Below are positions 26,199 to 34,873 of a stretch of 64,000 bases of DNA, piece after piece. The stretch covers positions 1,798,001 through 1,862,000 of the forward strand of contig NZ_CP173678.1 of NCBI RefSeq assembly GCF_051903925.1. Direction: 5' to 3'. Both the position numbers and the translations under genes were made by a program. Within the stretch, counting starts at the first letter, position 1, and each line of letters starts with the position of its first letter. Origin of the DNA: G051903925 sp051903925. GTDB taxonomy: Bacteria; Pseudomonadota; Alphaproteobacteria; Zavarziniales; Zavarziniaceae. The notes beneath the pieces are model-generated. The model did no database searches and was not told where the DNA came from. It was given only the letters and a program-made list of their open reading frames with translations.

Positions 26199-27197
26199 AT
26201 GCAGCAGCCACGGATCGATGTCCTGGGGATCGGCAACGCGATTGTCGACGTCCTGGCTGCGGTGGACGAGGATTTCCTGGCCCGCACCGGCCTGGTCAAG
26301 GGCAGCATGACCCTGATCACCGCGGAACAGGCCGAAGCGCTCTACGCCGCCATGCCGCCGGGCCGCGAATGCTCCGGTGGTTCAGCCGCCAACACGATCG
26401 CGGGGGTCGCCTCGCTGGGCGGCCGCGCCGCCTATGTGGGCAAGGTGCGCAACGACCAGTTGGGCGCCGTGTTCAGCCACGACCTGAAGGCCCTGGGCGT
26501 CGGCTTCTCGACCCCCACGGCCGAAGGCGGGCCGCCCACCGCGCGCTGCCTGGTCCTGGTGACGCCGGATGGTCAGCGCACCATGGCGACCTATCTCGGC
26601 GCGTGCGTGGCGCTGGGGCCTGAGGACATCGACGCCGAGACGGTGGCCGCCGCGTCGATCACTTATCTCGAAGGCTATTTGTGGGATCCGCCGCTGGCCA
26701 AGGATGCCTTCCGCAAGGCGATGGCGATCGCGCACCAGGCCGGGCGGCTGGTCGGCCTCAGCCTCTCGGATTCGTTCTGCGTCGACCGCTACCGGGACGA
26801 GTTCCTGGCTCTGGTGCGCGACGATGTCGACATCCTGTTCGCGAACGAGAGCGAGTTGTGCAGCCTGTTCCAGGTGGACAATTTTGACGCCGCCCTGCAG
26901 CGGGCCCGCGGCGTCTGCCGCGTCGCCGCCCTGACCCGCAGCGAGAAGGGTTCCGTCGTCCTGGCCGGGGACGAGGTGCACGTGATCGACGCCGAGAGGA
27001 TCGACCGCGTCGTCGACGCCACGGGGGCAGGCGATCTCTACGCGGCGGGCTTCCTCTATGGCCTGACCCAGCGCTGCGACCTGGCTACCTGCGGGCGCCT
27101 GGGGGCCATGGCGGCGGCGGAGGTCATCGGTCATCTGGGCGCCCGGCCGGAGGTTTCACTGGCGAGCCTGCGCGCCAGCCGCGTCGGCGTGGCCTGA
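26199..27197 (+). CDS. PfkB-family sugar/nucleoside kinase (adenosine kinase type)
   Basis: A 332-residue ribokinase-like protein. The N-terminal PfkB signature GGSAANTIAGVASLGG lies near residue 60 and the C-terminal DATGAGDLYAAGFL near residue 272, with the catalytic Asp at its end (GAGD). The beginning (IGNAIVDVLAAVDEDFL) and the TRSEKGSVV strand match the adenosine kinase type found across alphaproteobacteria. It would phosphorylate adenosine or a related sugar. The ATG follows AGGAGAG at about 10 bases. It stands alone on this strand, 34 bases before the adenylate cyclase gene. Confidence 0.88.
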   Translation: MQQPRIDVLGIGNAIVDVLAAVDEDFLARTGLVKGSMTLITAEQAEALYAAMPPGRECSGGSAANTIAGVASLGGRAAYVGKVRNDQLGAVFSHDLKALGVGFSTPTAEGGPPTARCLVLVTPDGQRTMATYLGACVALGPEDIDAETVAAASITYLEGYLWDPPLAKDAFRKAMAIAHQAGRLVGLSLSDSFCVDRYRDEFLALVRDDVDILFANESELCSLFQVDNFDAALQRARGVCRVAALTRSEKGSVVLAGDEVHVIDAERIDRVVDATGAGDLYAAGFLYGLTQRCDLATCGRLGAMAAAEVIGHLGARPEVSLASLRASRVGVA

Positions 27198-27231
27198 GCC
27201 CGTCTGGCCGCCGGTCCGGCCGGCGCGGACG

Positions 27232-28947
27232 ATGATCGGCCTGGGCTTCCGCCCGCCGCTGGAGCGGATCCGATTGTTCAGCGGCCTGGTGCTGTTCGGC
27301 TATCTGCTGACGCACCTGCTGAACCACGCGGCGGGCCTCGCCTCGCTGGACGCGATGGAGGCGGGCCTGCGCCTGTTCCAGCGCCTGTGGCAGAACCTGC
27401 CCGCCACGGTCCTGCTCTATGGTGCGCTGGCGACGCACCTGACGCTGGTCCTCTATTCGCTGTACCGGCGGCGCACGCTGCGCATGTCGGCGGGGGAGGT
27501 GGCGCAGATCGTCCTGGGCCTCAGCGTGCCGCCGCTGATGGTCCTGCATGTCCTGGCGACCCGCTATATCGACGCGGCCTTCGGCTCCGAACCCACCTAT
27601 GCCTATGTCGTGAAGTCGATCGCGCACGACAGTTCGTGGCAGGGCTGGGCCCAGTCGGCGGGCCTGGTCGTCGCCTGGACCCATGGCTGCATCGGCCTCT
27701 ATTACTGGCTGCGGCTGAAGCCATGGTGGCCGGCGGTGCAGGAATGGGCCCTGGCCGGTGCCGTTCTGCTGCCGGTCGCTGCGCTGTCGGGCTTCCTGGT
27801 CGCAGTGCGGGAAGTCGCCTATCTGCAGGCCGATCCCGCCTGGGTCGCGGCCCTCTATCGCGGCCTGCGCCCACCCGACGCGGAGCAGGCGGCGCAGGTC
27901 TATGCCCTGCGCGACAGCCTGCAGATCCTGCTGGCCGCGGCGGTGGCGGGCGTCGCCGTGGCGCGCGGCCTGCGCCGTCTGGTCGAGCGGCACCGGGGCC
28001 TGGTCGCGATCAGCTACCCGTCCGGCCGCATCGTGCGGGTGACGCCCGGCACCACGGTCCTGGAGGCCAGCCGCCTGGCCGGCATTCCCCATGCCTCGGT
28101 CTGTGGCGGCCGCGGCCGCTGCTCTACCTGTCGCGTCCGGGTGCGCACGGATCCCGGCGCCCTGGCCCCGCCCGAGGGGGAGGAACGGGCCGTGCTGGAG
28201 CGCATCCAGGCAGAGGAGCACGTCCGTCTGGCCTGCCAGATCGCGCCGCGGGCGGATGTGGCCGTGATGCCGCTGCTGCCGGCCGGGGCAGAGCCGGACA
28301 CCGCCCGCCGCGCCCGCCACTGGCAGGAGGGGATGGAGCAGGAAATCGTGGTCCTGTTCGCCGATATCCGGGGTTTTACCCGCTTCTCGGAAGAGCGTCT
28401 GCCGTTCGACGTGGTCTTTGTCCTGAACCAGTATTTCCGCACCGTGGGCGAGGCGATCGAAGGGGCGGGCGGCTTCGTCGACAAGTTCATCGGCGATGGC
28501 GTCATGGCCCTGTTCGGCCTCAATTCGACGCTGGAGGAGGGCGCCCGTGCCGCCCTGGAGGCCGCTCGGGCCATGTCCGAAGGGCTGGTCGAGCTGAACC
28601 GCGCCCTGGCCAATGATCTGGAGGCGCCGCTGCGCATCGGCATCGGCATCCATTCGGGCCCGGTCATCGTCGGCACGATGGGCTATGCCCGGACGATGGG
28701 ACTGACGGCGATCGGCGATACGGTGAACACGGCCAGCCGCCTGGAATCGGCGTCGAAGGATTTCACGGCAGAGCTTGTGGTTTCGCGCCGGGTGGCGCGG
28801 CGTGCAGGGGTCGACCTGTCCGCCTTCCAAGCGGCCAAGATCCAGATCCGCGGGCGCAGCGAGCCGCTGGCCCTGTTCGCCCTGCCCAGGGCAACCGACC
28901 TGCCACCTGTCGGGCAGCATGCGCCGCAGGTCCCCGCATCAGCCTGA
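27232..28947 (+). CDS. Membrane adenylate/guanylate cyclase with heme-type anchor and 2Fe-2S domain
   Basis: A 571-residue three-part protein. Residues 15-245 form about six membrane segments with His at 28, 32, 69, 106 and 151, positions that could bind heme b as in fumarate reductase-type anchors. Residues 258-345 are a ferredoxin domain with Cys 291, 297, 300 and 335 (C-x5-C-x2-C, then C). Residues 370-550 are a class III cyclase domain with LFADIRGFT (metal Asp 378), FIGDGVMALFG (Asp 422) and IGDTVNTASRLE. This matches the design described for CyaC of Sinorhizobium meliloti, a redox-regulated cyclase with a diheme anchor. The product would be cAMP or cGMP in the cytosol. The ribosome site is weak. 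Confidence 0.9.
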   Translation: MIGLGFRPPLERIRLFSGLVLFGYLLTHLLNHAAGLASLDAMEAGLRLFQRLWQNLPATVLLYGALATHLTLVLYSLYRRRTLRMSAGEVAQIVLGLSVPPLMVLHVLATRYIDAAFGSEPTYAYVVKSIAHDSSWQGWAQSAGLVVAWTHGCIGLYYWLRLKPWWPAVQEWALAGAVLLPVAALSGFLVAVREVAYLQADPAWVAALYRGLRPPDAEQAAQVYALRDSLQILLAAAVAGVAVARGLRRLVERHRGLVAISYPSGRIVRVTPGTTVLEASRLAGIPHASVCGGRGRCSTCRVRVRTDPGALAPPEGEERAVLERIQAEEHVRLACQIAPRADVAVMPLLPAGAEPDTARRARHWQEGMEQEIVVLFADIRGFTRFSEERLPFDVVFVLNQYFRTVGEAIEGAGGFVDKFIGDGVMALFGLNSTLEEGARAALEAARAMSEGLVELNRALANDLEAPLRIGIGIHSGPVIVGTMGYARTMGLTAIGDTVNTASRLESASKDFTAELVVSRRVARRAGVDLSAFQAAKIQIRGRSEPLALFALPRATDLPPVGQHAPQVPASA

Positions 28948-29011
28948 CGCGGTCAGCGGAAGAGCAGGAGTCCCGGTCGCAGCGTCCGGTGAATCCCCCG
29001 GCCGCGATGGC

Positions 29012-29728
29012 TCAGCGGCTGGCGCGGGCGGCCTTCTGGCTGGGAACGGGTTCGGCCGTGTCACGCAGGACATAGCCGCGGCCCCACACCGTCTCGATAT
29101 AGTTCTCGCCGCGGGTGGCCTGGGTCAGCTTCTTGCGCAGCTTGCAGATGAAGACGTCGATGATCTTCAGCTCGGGCTCGTCCATGCCGCCATAGAGATG
29201 GTTGAGGAACATCTCCTTGGTCAGCGTCGTGCCCTTGCGCAGGGAGAGCAGCTCGATCATCCCGTATTCCTTGCCGGTCAGGTGGACACGCTGGCCGTCC
29301 ACCTCCACCGTCTTGGCGTCCAGATTGACCGTCATCTTGCCGGTGTGGATGACCGACTGCGAATGCCCCTTGGAGCGGCGGACGATCGCGTGGATGCGCG
29401 CCACCAACTCCTCCCGGTGGAAGGGTTTGGTCAGGTAGTCGTCGGCGCCGAAGCCCAGACCCTTCACCTTGTTGTCGGGGCCGTCCATGCCCGACAGGAT
29501 CAGGATCGGCGTCTGAACCTTGGCGTTCCTGAGCTTCCGCAGGACGTCATACCCGCTCATGTCGGGCAGATTCAGGTCCAGGATGATGATGTCGTAGTCG
29601 TACAGCTTGCCAAGATCGAGGCCTTCCTCGCCCAGGTCCGTGGCATAGACATTGATGCCCTCGTTCGCGAGCATCAGTTCGATGCTCTTGGACATGCTCG
29701 TATCGTCTTCGATCAGCAAGGCCCGCAT
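29012..29728 (-). CDS. ctrA: CtrA cell-cycle response regulator (OmpR family)
   Basis: A 238-residue receiver plus winged-helix regulator. The start MRALLIEDD, phosphoacceptor Asp 51 in ILDLNLPDMSGYDVLR, DDYLTKPFHREE, and the DNA-binding end (HLTGKEYGMIELLSLRKG, MFLNHLYGGMDEPELKIID) match CtrA closely. CtrA controls division, DNA replication and flagella in Caulobacter; in Rhodospirillales it mainly controls motility. An ATG two codons upstream (29734) is less likely because GAGG lies 6 bases before the ATG at 29728. It is divergent from fliI. The end carries a Glu/Pro/Arg tail not shared with Caulobacter. Confidence 0.95.
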   Translation of the reverse strand: MRALLIEDDTSMSKSIELMLANEGINVYATDLGEEGLDLGKLYDYDIIILDLNLPDMSGYDVLRKLRNAKVQTPILILSGMDGPDNKVKGLGFGADDYLTKPFHREELVARIHAIVRRSKGHSQSVIHTGKMTVNLDAKTVEVDGQRVHLTGKEYGMIELLSLRKGTTLTKEMFLNHLYGGMDEPELKIIDVFICKLRKKLTQATRGENYIETVWGRGYVLRDTAEPVPSQKAARASR

Positions 29729-29804
29729 GGTCATCCTCGCGGGGGCGATTGGTTAAGCCCCAATGTAGGTCGTTAGTCTTTCATTCGCAATAACGCGCCA
29801 TCCC

Positions 29805-29819
29805 TTTACCAAGGGTTAA
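29805..29819. promoter_or_regulatory. Candidate CtrA box between ctrA and fliI
   Basis: TTTA, seven bases, TTAA: one mismatch from the CtrA consensus TTAA-N7-TTAA. It lies 39 bases before the fliI GTG and 77 bases before ctrA, within an AT-rich stretch of the divergent intergenic region. A second TTAA occurs at 29753-29756. Binding is inferred. Confidence 0.5.
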
Positions 29820-29857
29820 GCAGTGCGGCCCAATCGTTCGGATGTGGAAAAGAGTTG

Positions 29858-31189
29858 GTGAATCCGGTGGCCGAGGCAGCGCTGAAAACGATCCTGGGCG
29901 AGGTTGAGCGGGTCCAGACCACCGCGCGCTATGGCCGCGTGTCCGCCGTGCAGGGCCTGCTGATCGAGATCGCGGGCGCCCGCACCAGCCTGACAATCGG
30001 CTCGCGCCTGGAATTGCAGGGCCGCTCCAGCACCGTCTCGGCCGAGATCGTCGGCTTCCGGAATGGCCGTGCCCTGGCCATGCCCTTCGGCCCGCTGGAG
30101 GGCATCGGCATGGGCTGCAAGGCGGTCATCATGGATGCCGAGCCGGTCGTGCGGCCCGATCCCACCTGGCTTGGCCGCGTGGTCGACGCCTTTGGCCGGC
30201 CGGTCGACGGCAAGGGGCCGCTGGCGCCTGGCAAGATCGGCTACAAGCTGAAGGCAAGTCCCCCGCCCGCCCATACCCGCAAGCGCGTGGGCGGCAAGAT
30301 CGACCTGGGCGTGCGCGCGCTGAACACCTTCCTGTCGTGCTGCCGCGGGCAGCGCATGGGCATCTTTGCCGGCTCCGGCGTCGGCAAGTCGGTGCTGCTG
30401 TCGATGCTGGCGCGCTATACCTCGTCGGACGTGATCGTGATCGGCCTGATCGGCGAGCGCGGGCGCGAGGTGCAGGAGTTCCTGGAGGACGACCTGGGGG
30501 CAGAGGGCCTGGCCCGCTCCGTCGTCGTGGTCGCCACCTCGGACGAGCCGGCCCTGATGCGGCGGCAGGCGGCCTATCTCACCCTGTCGGTGGCGGAGTA
30601 TTTCCGCGACCAGGGCCTGGACGTGCTGTGCCTGATGGACAGCGTCACGCGCTTTGCCATGGCCCAGCGCGAGATCGGCCTGTCGGGCGGCGAGCCGCCG
30701 ACGACCAAGGGCTATACGCCCACCGTCTTTGCCGAACTGCCCAAGCTGCTGGAGCGCGCAGGACCGGGCCCGGACCAGGGCACGATCACCGGCCTGTTCA
30801 CCGTCCTGGTCGATGGCGACGACCATAACGAGCCGGTGGCGGATGCCGTGCGCGGCATCCTGGACGGCCATATCGTGCTGGAACGCGGGATTGCGGAGCG
30901 CGGACGCTACCCTGCGGTCAACATCCTGCGCTCGGTCTCGCGCACCATGCCGGGCTGCAACACGGACGACGAGAACCGCCTGGTGACGCGGGCGCGGCGC
31001 CTGCTCTCGACCTATGAGGACATGGCCGAGATGATCCGCCTGGGCGCCTATCGCGCCGGCTCGGACCAGGCCGTGGACGAGGCGATCCGCTATCAGCCGC
31101 AGCTCAATCGCTTCCTGAGCCAGGGCAAGCGCGAGCAGAGCACGCTGGCCCAGGGCTATGCCGAACTTGCCGCGATCCTGGATTCCTAG
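29858..31189 (+). CDS. fliI: Flagellum-specific ATPase FliI
   Basis: A 443-residue ATPase of the flagellar type III export apparatus at the cytoplasmic base. Walker A is GSGVGKS at about residues 172-178, Walker B LDVLCLMDSVTRFA, and the family stretch IGLSGGEPPTTKGYTP is present. GLIGERGREVQEF is characteristic of the F1/FliI ATPase fold. The start is one of GTG 29858, TTG 29855 or GTG 29867; I took 29858, with GGAAAAGAG upstream. fliJ follows 9 bases later. The rest of the flagellar genes are not in the window. Confidence 0.93.
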   Translation: MNPVAEAALKTILGEVERVQTTARYGRVSAVQGLLIEIAGARTSLTIGSRLELQGRSSTVSAEIVGFRNGRALAMPFGPLEGIGMGCKAVIMDAEPVVRPDPTWLGRVVDAFGRPVDGKGPLAPGKIGYKLKASPPPAHTRKRVGGKIDLGVRALNTFLSCCRGQRMGIFAGSGVGKSVLLSMLARYTSSDVIVIGLIGERGREVQEFLEDDLGAEGLARSVVVVATSDEPALMRRQAAYLTLSVAEYFRDQGLDVLCLMDSVTRFAMAQREIGLSGGEPPTTKGYTPTVFAELPKLLERAGPGPDQGTITGLFTVLVDGDDHNEPVADAVRGILDGHIVLERGIAERGRYPAVNILRSVSRTMPGCNTDDENRLVTRARRLLSTYEDMAEMIRLGAYRAGSDQAVDEAIRYQPQLNRFLSQGKREQSTLAQGYAELAAILDS

Positions 31190-31198
31190 GCCCGTGTC

Positions 31199-31630
31199 GT
31201 GAAGGGCCTCGCCACCCTGATCCGCCTGCACCAGCGCAAGCTCGACGAGCAGCGCCGCAAGCTGGGCGAACTTGACCGCATGCGCGACGAGATGGCGGCC
31301 AAGGCCGACGCGCTGGAGGCCGAGGTGCTGCAGGAGCAGGCCCTGGCCCGCAGCCAGCCGGACCTGATGGCGGTCTATCCTGCCTATTCCCGCCAGGCGA
31401 TTGCCCGGCGCGAGACGCTGGCCCGGTCGCTGGACGAACTGGATGCCCGGATCGCGGTCGCGCGGGACGAGGTGGCGGACGCGTTCCAGGAGTTCAAGCG
31501 CTATGAACTCGCCGCCGAGCACCAGGCGCGGCGCCAGCGGGAACTGGCCGCGAAGCGTGCCCAGGCGGAACTGGACGAGATCGGCCTGCAGCGCTTCCGC
31601 CGGGCCGAGGACGAACCCGAGCCGACCTGA
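31199..31630 (+). CDS. fliJ: FliJ family flagellar export chaperone
   Basis: A 143-residue, highly charged, almost entirely helical protein expected to form a two-stranded coiled coil, as FliJ does. The sequence is dominated by Arg, Glu, Ala and Leu heptads (LIRLHQRKLDEQRRKLGEL, QEFKRYELAAEHQARRQRELAAKRAQ). FliJ connects FliI to the export gate FlhA. Identification rests mainly on size, coiled coil and position directly after fliI. The start is GTG at 31199. The stop is 12 bases from a convergent gene. Confidence 0.8.
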   Translation: MKGLATLIRLHQRKLDEQRRKLGELDRMRDEMAAKADALEAEVLQEQALARSQPDLMAVYPAYSRQAIARRETLARSLDELDARIAVARDEVADAFQEFKRYELAAEHQARRQRELAAKRAQAELDEIGLQRFRRAEDEPEPT

Positions 31631-31642
31631 GCCGAGCCCGCC

Positions 31643-32317
31643 TCAGCCGACCGAGGCGGACAGGGTGCGGCTGATATGGGCGAAGGGCAGGCCCGATTCG
31701 GCGGCCCAGGTATCGAATGCCGCCTGGATCGCGCGCATCGCAGACTTGGACGAGGGCGGCCCGTCGATCACGCCCTCGCGCACCAGGGCGGACACGACGT
31801 CCGGCGACAGCATGAAGCCGTCGCGGCCCATGCGGCGCAAGGCAAGCATGCCCGTATTGCCGCCCAGCCGGTCGCCGCGCCGCTTCAGCAGGTCCAGCAG
31901 GCCGATGAAGTCGCCCTGCGGCCACTCGGCAAAGGCCTGTGCCGCCGTGCCGTACTCCGTCGCCAGGGCCGCCAGCAGGGCGGCATTGCGCCCGACCGAG
32001 CGCAGCTTGGCACCATTGCGGATCAGGCCCCGGTCGGCCAGCAGCCGGTCCAGGTCATCGTCGTCCATGTGCTGCCAGCGGCGCGGGTCAAAGCCCTCGA
32101 ACGCCGCTTCGAAGGCGGGCCACTTGGCGTCGACCACGGACCACGAGAAGCCCGCCTGGAAGACGCAGCGCGTGAACTCCGCCAGCCAGCGGTCGTCGGG
32201 GATGCGGGCGAGGTCGGCCGGCGTACGCAGCACAGGCATCAGGGCGTCCAGGGCGCCCTGCCCACCCTTCAGTGCCGCGGCCTCCTCCCGGATCGCAGCA
32301 AACGGCCGCAGCAGCAT
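31643..32317 (-). CDS. DNA-3-methyladenine glycosylase I-like protein
   Basis: A 224-residue relative of Tag, the base-excision enzyme that removes 3-methyladenine. The stretch CVFQAGFSWSVVDAKWPAFEAAFEGFDP matches the Tag core, and RNGAKLRSVGRNA, LLDLLKRRGDRLGG and DVVSALVREGVIDGPPSSKSA match the helical remainder. The N-terminal Cys and His that hold zinc in classic Tag are not visible. The ATG at 32317 is preferred over a TTG two codons upstream. It follows the GNAT gene on the same strand and may share a transcript with ligA. Confidence 0.75.
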   Translation of the reverse strand: MLLRPFAAIREEAAALKGGQGALDALMPVLRTPADLARIPDDRWLAEFTRCVFQAGFSWSVVDAKWPAFEAAFEGFDPRRWQHMDDDDLDRLLADRGLIRNGAKLRSVGRNAALLAALATEYGTAAQAFAEWPQGDFIGLLDLLKRRGDRLGGNTGMLALRRMGRDGFMLSPDVVSALVREGVIDGPPSSKSAMRAIQAAFDTWAAESGLPFAHISRTLSASVG

Positions 32318-32369
32318 TGTCAATCAACTTCCCGAGGCTGCACCGTCGATCCGACGCCAGCCTTCCGTC

Positions 32370-32810
32370 TCAGGTCCCGGAGTCGAGCCAACGGGCCATG
32401 ACCACCCGGGGCGTTTCCTCATAGCCCAGAGTCTCATAGAAGCCCATGACCTGTGTATTGGTCGGTCGAACCATCAACTGCACCTTGGGGACGCCACGCG
32501 CTCGCAGCCAATCCTCCGCCGCTCGCACCAGCGCCCGGCCGATACCGCGTCCCCGCAAGCCGGGATCGGCGGCAAGATAGTAGAGCCAGCCCCGGTGGCC
32601 GTCATGGCCGACCATGACACTGCCGCAGATCGCGCGACTGCCACTTACGGCAACCAGGACGACGGAACTGGCGCCACTCCTGGCAAAGTGAAAGTCCACG
32701 CTCGGATCGTTATAGGACGCCACCAGATCCGACGACCGCCACCGGGCAACGACATCCGCCTCGTCCGCAGCCGTGGCGGGCCGGATGGTCAGTTCGCCAG
32801 CGCCAGCCAT
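32370..32810 (-). CDS. GNAT family N-acetyltransferase
   Basis: A 146-residue GNAT protein. The acetyl-CoA motif is LAADPGLRGRGIGRALVRAAEDW (Q/RxxGxG/A type), followed by GVPKVQLMVRPTNTQVMGFYETLGYEE, the usual C-terminal strand and helix. The layout resembles RimI-like and YpeA-type acetyltransferases. The acceptor is unknown. Its ATG overlaps the 3' end of ligA by 22 bases, so translation may be linked. Confidence 0.85.
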   Translation of the reverse strand: MAGAGELTIRPATAADEADVVARWRSSDLVASYNDPSVDFHFARSGASSVVLVAVSGSRAICGSVMVGHDGHRGWLYYLAADPGLRGRGIGRALVRAAEDWLRARGVPKVQLMVRPTNTQVMGFYETLGYEETPRVVMARWLDSGT

Positions 32811-34873
32811 TCGTCCTCGGTCAGGACCGTCAGGCCCAGTTCGGCGGCCTTTTTCAGCTTCGAGCCGGCGGATGAGCCGGCCACCACCAGGTCGGTCTTG
32901 CTGCTGACCGAGCTTGCGACCTTGGCGCCCAGCTGTTCGGCACGGGCCTTGGCCTCGTCCCTTGTCATCTTCTCCAGCGTGCCGGTGAAGACGATGGTCT
33001 TGCCCACGATCTGCGAATTGCCGACGACGCGCGCCGCCTCCGGCTCGACCGTGACCTGGGCCAGGAGCGCGTGGACCGCGTCCACGTTGTGCGGCTCGGC
33101 AAAGAAATCGACGACCGCCGTCGCGACCGCCGTGCCGATGCCGTCGATCGAATCGAGGTCGCGCCAGGCCTGGGACTCGGGGTCCTTGGCCTCAACCATG
33201 GCCGCGATGAAGGCGTCGCTCGTCCCGTAATTGCGGGCCAGCAGCTTGGCATTCTCCTCGCCCACATGGCGGATGCCGAGCGCGAAAAGGAAGCGGGGGA
33301 AGCTGATCGTGCGCCTGGCCTCGATCGCGTCGAACAGGTTGGCGACCGACCTGTCCTTCCAGCCCTTGCGCTTTTCCAGCGGCTCTTCGGCTGCGGCATT
33401 CTTCTGGCGCAGGGCGAAGATGTCGGCGGGGCTGCGGATCCAGCCCAGGTCCCAGAAGAACCGCACCTGCTTCTCGCCCAGGCCTTCGATGTCGAAGGCG
33501 CGGCGCGACACGAAATGGCGCAGGCGCTCGACCGCCTGCGCCTCGCAGGTCAGACCGCCGGTGCAGCGCCGCACCACGTCGCCACCCTCGTCCCGCGGGG
33601 CGGACGCGCCGCAGACCGGGCAATGGTCGGGGAAGACATATTCGGGCGCGTCGGGGTCCCGCATTTCGGGGACCATGGCGACGACCTGCGGGATCACGTC
33701 GCCAGCGCGCTGGATGATGACGCCGTCGCCGATGCGCAGGTCCTTGCGCCGGATCTCGTCCTCGTTGTGCAGCGTCGCATTGGCGACGACGACGCCACCG
33801 ACGCTCACCGGTTCCAGCCGCGCCACGGGCGTCAGCGCGCCGGTGCGGCCCACCTGGATGTCGATGCCCAGCAGCCGGGTCGTGGCGCGTTCTGCCTGGA
33901 ACTTGTGCGCGATCGCCCAGCGTGGCGCGCGCGCGACGAAGCCCAGGCGTGCCTGCCAGTCCAGGCGGTCGACCTTGTAGACGACGCCGTCGATCTCGTA
34001 AGGAAGGTCGGCCCGCTTGCGCTCGATGTCGGCATGGAAGGCGAGCAACTCTTCAGGGCTGCGGCACAGCCGGAACTCGGGATTGGTGGGCAGGCCCCAG
34101 GACTGGAACAGGGCCAGCACCTCGCTGTGACGGGCAGCCTCCAGCCCCTCGGCCTCGCCCCAGGCATAGGCGAAGAAGCGCAGCGGCCGGGTGCGTGTGA
34201 CCTCTGGATCCAGCTGGCGGAGCGAGCCGGCGGCCGCGTTGCGGGGATTGGCAAAGACCGGCTTTCCCGCCGCGGCTTGCGCGGCATTGAGTTCGGCGAA
34301 GTCGTGCCGGGCCATGTAGATTTCGCCCCGGATCTCGATCAGGGGCGGCACCGCGCCCTTCAGCCGCTCCGGAATGTCCTTCAGCGTCGCCAGGTTGGCG
34401 GTCACCGTCTCGCCCACGAAGCCGTCGCCGCGCGTGGCGCCCAGGACCAGGCGCCCGTCGCGATAGGTCAGATTGATCGACAGGCCGTCGATCTTGGGCT
34501 CTGCCGCGAAGACCACCGGCTCGTCGGGCCCAAGCTTCAGGAAACGGCGGATCCGCGCGTCGAACTCGACCACGTCCTCGGCCGCGAAGGCGTTGTCCAG
34601 CGACAGCATCGGCCGCAGGTGGGTCGCCTTGTCGAACGTGGCGGAGGGGGCCGCCCCCACCCGCTGACTGGGACTGTCGGCGCGCACCAGATGGGGAAAG
34701 GCTGCCTCGATCGCCAGCAGGCGACGGCGCAGGGCATCGTAGTCGGCATCCGATACGGTCGGCGCGTCGTCCTGGTAATAGCGCGCGTCATGGGCCGCGA
34801 TCTCGGCGCCCAGGCGCTCCAGCTCCGCCGCGGCCTGCGCCTCGTCCAGGTCGGTTGCCGCGACCTCGGCCAT
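32789..34873 (-). CDS. ligA: NAD-dependent DNA ligase LigA
   Basis: A 694-residue NAD+-dependent ligase that seals nicks in replication and repair. Domains in order: Ia (about 15-80), adenylation domain with the AMP-accepting Lys in EPKIDGLS (K127), OB fold, zinc finger (CPVCGASAP and CTGGLTCEAQA), HhH domain (LGEKQVRFFWDLG, IDGIGTAVA) and a C-terminal BRCT domain (GKTIVFTGTLEKMTRDEAK). Length is typical. The ATG overlaps the recN stop by one base (TGATG). Confidence 0.96.
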   Translation of the reverse strand: MAEVAATDLDEAQAAAELERLGAEIAAHDARYYQDDAPTVSDADYDALRRRLLAIEAAFPHLVRADSPSQRVGAAPSATFDKATHLRPMLSLDNAFAAEDVVEFDARIRRFLKLGPDEPVVFAAEPKIDGLSINLTYRDGRLVLGATRGDGFVGETVTANLATLKDIPERLKGAVPPLIEIRGEIYMARHDFAELNAAQAAAGKPVFANPRNAAAGSLRQLDPEVTRTRPLRFFAYAWGEAEGLEAARHSEVLALFQSWGLPTNPEFRLCRSPEELLAFHADIERKRADLPYEIDGVVYKVDRLDWQARLGFVARAPRWAIAHKFQAERATTRLLGIDIQVGRTGALTPVARLEPVSVGGVVVANATLHNEDEIRRKDLRIGDGVIIQRAGDVIPQVVAMVPEMRDPDAPEYVFPDHCPVCGASAPRDEGGDVVRRCTGGLTCEAQAVERLRHFVSRRAFDIEGLGEKQVRFFWDLGWIRSPADIFALRQKNAAAEEPLEKRKGWKDRSVANLFDAIEARRTISFPRFLFALGIRHVGEENAKLLARNYGTSDAFIAAMVEAKDPESQAWRDLDSIDGIGTAVATAVVDFFAEPHNVDAVHALLAQVTVEPEAARVVGNSQIVGKTIVFTGTLEKMTRDEAKARAEQLGAKVASSVSSKTDLVVAGSSAGSKLKKAAELGLTVLTEDEWLALAN

